Of a stretch of 5,493 bases of DNA, positions 4,578 through 5,493 are shown in pieces. Source of the DNA: Bifidobacteriaceae bacterium (lineage in GTDB: Bacteria; Actinomycetota; Actinomycetes; Actinomycetales; Bifidobacteriaceae). The notes under the pieces are model-generated. The model did not search any database. It had not been told where the DNA came from and saw nothing but the letters and a program-made list of their open reading frames with translations. Numbering within the stretch: the stretch's first letter is position 1; each line of letters starts with the position of its first letter. The DNA lies in the NCBI GenBank assembly GCA_031260825.1, contig JAISKS010000071.1:1-5493 (forward strand), in the 5' to 3' direction. A program made the translations under genes and the position numbers.

Positions 4578-5493
4578 ATGAAAAAGTTATTAAATAATCC
4601 ATTTTATATTTCTAAAGAAGACAGAGAATCTACTCCGCTTGTTGAATTAGCGCATAAATATGGTGTTGCAACATGCTATTATCTTAATAAAAAAGTGGTA
4701 CATATTTCTGATGAAACATTATTCGAAATACTCAATGTATTAGGGGCAGATTTAGATAATTCTTCTGAAGATACTCTCGTCAAAACGATTGAGCGATGCA
4801 ATAAAAATAAAGACTCTTCTAATATAAAAAAAGTTGTAAATATCTCTAATGCACATAAACAATCAGATAATATTGTGATTGATTTATTGGATTCCACTAG
4901 ATTGAATGGATTAGATTTAATCGATATTATAAAAATCACTCTTGAATCTGGAGAGCAAATTGTCCCAAAAAACATTCAATTAAATGATGATACTCTTGAA
5001 TTAGCATTTGAAAATGAACTTCCAATCGGATATCATAAACTTGTTTTTTCTCTCCCTAAACATATAAATCAACAATTTTTCAGTCCTGTAACATTTGCAA
5101 AAGATAAAAAAGAAGAGGAAGAAATAATTACAAATTTAATTATTTCACCAAAATCTTTGCCTGTCCCAACGAAATATATTACAGGTATTATGTCTCAAAT
5201 GTACTCAATGCGTTCTCATGATTCATGGGGCATTGGTGATTTTATTGATCTTAAAAATTTCTCACATAAATGTTTTTATGATCAAGATTTAGGATTTGTT
5301 TTAATTAATCCTGTTCACGCTGGCGAGCCTGTAGCTCCTATTACACCTAGTCCTTATCTTCCAACTAGTCGTCGATTTATTAATCATATTTATATAAGAC
5401 CAGAAAATGCGTTTGGATATGATAAATTAAATGATGAATTAAAAACTGAAATTACTAATATCAAAAATACTATAATTGATGAAAATAATAATA
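4578..5493 (+). CDS. malQ: 4-alpha-glucanotransferase (amylomaltase), N-terminal part (cut by right edge)
   Basis: This cytoplasmic GH77 enzyme transfers alpha-1,4-glucan segments between maltooligosaccharides in maltose, starch or glycogen metabolism. The visible 305 codons include a long N-terminal extension (about 1-195): a helical part (1-75) and a beta-rich part (about 98-172). Such an extension is typical of the large actinobacterial and E. coli-type MalQ and absent from short amylomaltases. The GH77 barrel begins near 200: GIMSQMYSMRSHDSWGIGDF (203-222) matches the L-Y-S-L-R-S...WGIGDF motif, and LINPVHAGEPVAPITPSPYL (242-261) plus PTSRRFINHIYI (262-273) match the N-P-x-H-A...P-S-P-Y-x-P-x-S-R-x-F block. 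The catalytic acids lie beyond the window. The ATG follows the upstream stop by 14 nt of A/T-only sequence with no Shine-Dalgarno, so translation may depend on coupling. It is in one operon with the DsbA-like gene. Confidence 0.93.
   Translation, partial: MKKLLNNPFYISKEDRESTPLVELAHKYGVATCYYLNKKVVHISDETLFEILNVLGADLDNSSEDTLVKTIERCNKNKDSSNIKKVVNISNAHKQSDNIVIDLLDSTRLNGLDLIDIIKITLESGEQIVPKNIQLNDDTLELAFENELPIGYHKLVFSLPKHINQQFFSPVTFAKDKKEEEEIITNLIISPKSLPVPTKYITGIMSQMYSMRSHDSWGIGDFIDLKNFSHKCFYDQDLGFVLINPVHAGEPVAPITPSPYLPTSRRFINHIYIRPENAFGYDKLNDELKTEITNIKNTIIDENNN

Noticed and set aside
4679..4975. Lower-strand open frame of 98 codons.
   Set aside because: It is antisense to the N-terminal extension of malQ, with composition and position typical of a shadow frame.

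Overview
The window is an AT-rich bacterial segment (roughly 30% GC by eye), gene-dense, and built from two divergent operons around one unusual non-coding spacer. The lower-strand operon starts near position 3121 and runs left off the window edge. In transcription order it holds: a 149-residue very acidic protein ending in an EF-hand-like loop (unknown function); uppP/bacA (undecaprenyl-diphosphate phosphatase); a short trans-type polyprenyl synthetase; a divergent coaE (dephospho-CoA kinase); and the start of lysA (diaminopimelate decarboxylase). Junctions are a 6-nt gap, a 4-nt ATGA overlap, a 24-nt gap and an 8-nt overlap, so co-transcription is very likely. The upper-strand operon holds a membrane-anchored DsbA-like thiol oxidoreductase (CPAC motif) followed 14 nt later by the N-terminal 305 residues of malQ (4-alpha-glucanotransferase), which runs off the right edge.

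The organism looks like an AT-rich Actinomycetota member, perhaps near Bifidobacteriales. The malQ product has the long N-terminal extension and the PSPYLPTSRRF-type motif of actinobacterial MalQ, and the DsbA-like protein has a Lys/Gln/Arg-rich cytoplasmic head before a single membrane anchor. This placement is inference with moderate-to-low confidence. All genes read with the standard code, with TAA and TGA used as stops.

The genes are mostly housekeeping. UppP recycles the lipid carrier for wall synthesis, and lysA makes lysine from meso-diaminopimelate, itself a wall precursor. The prenyl synthetase makes an isoprenoid diphosphate and coaE finishes CoA. The right-hand pair handles extracytoplasmic disulfide chemistry and alpha-glucan metabolism.

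The part not explained by genes is the spacer 3122-3663. It holds an 84-bp element with 30-bp near-perfect inverted arms (3213-3296). It also holds a two-copy tandem direct repeat of period 149 bp (3342-3479 and 3491-3628, about 88% identical, no gaps), with a degenerate fragment of a further copy at 3312-3337. The repeats are much richer in G+C than their surroundings, and the second copy ends just before the predicted -10 box of the DsbA-like gene. I cannot name this element family. It is the best candidate in the window for something undescribed.
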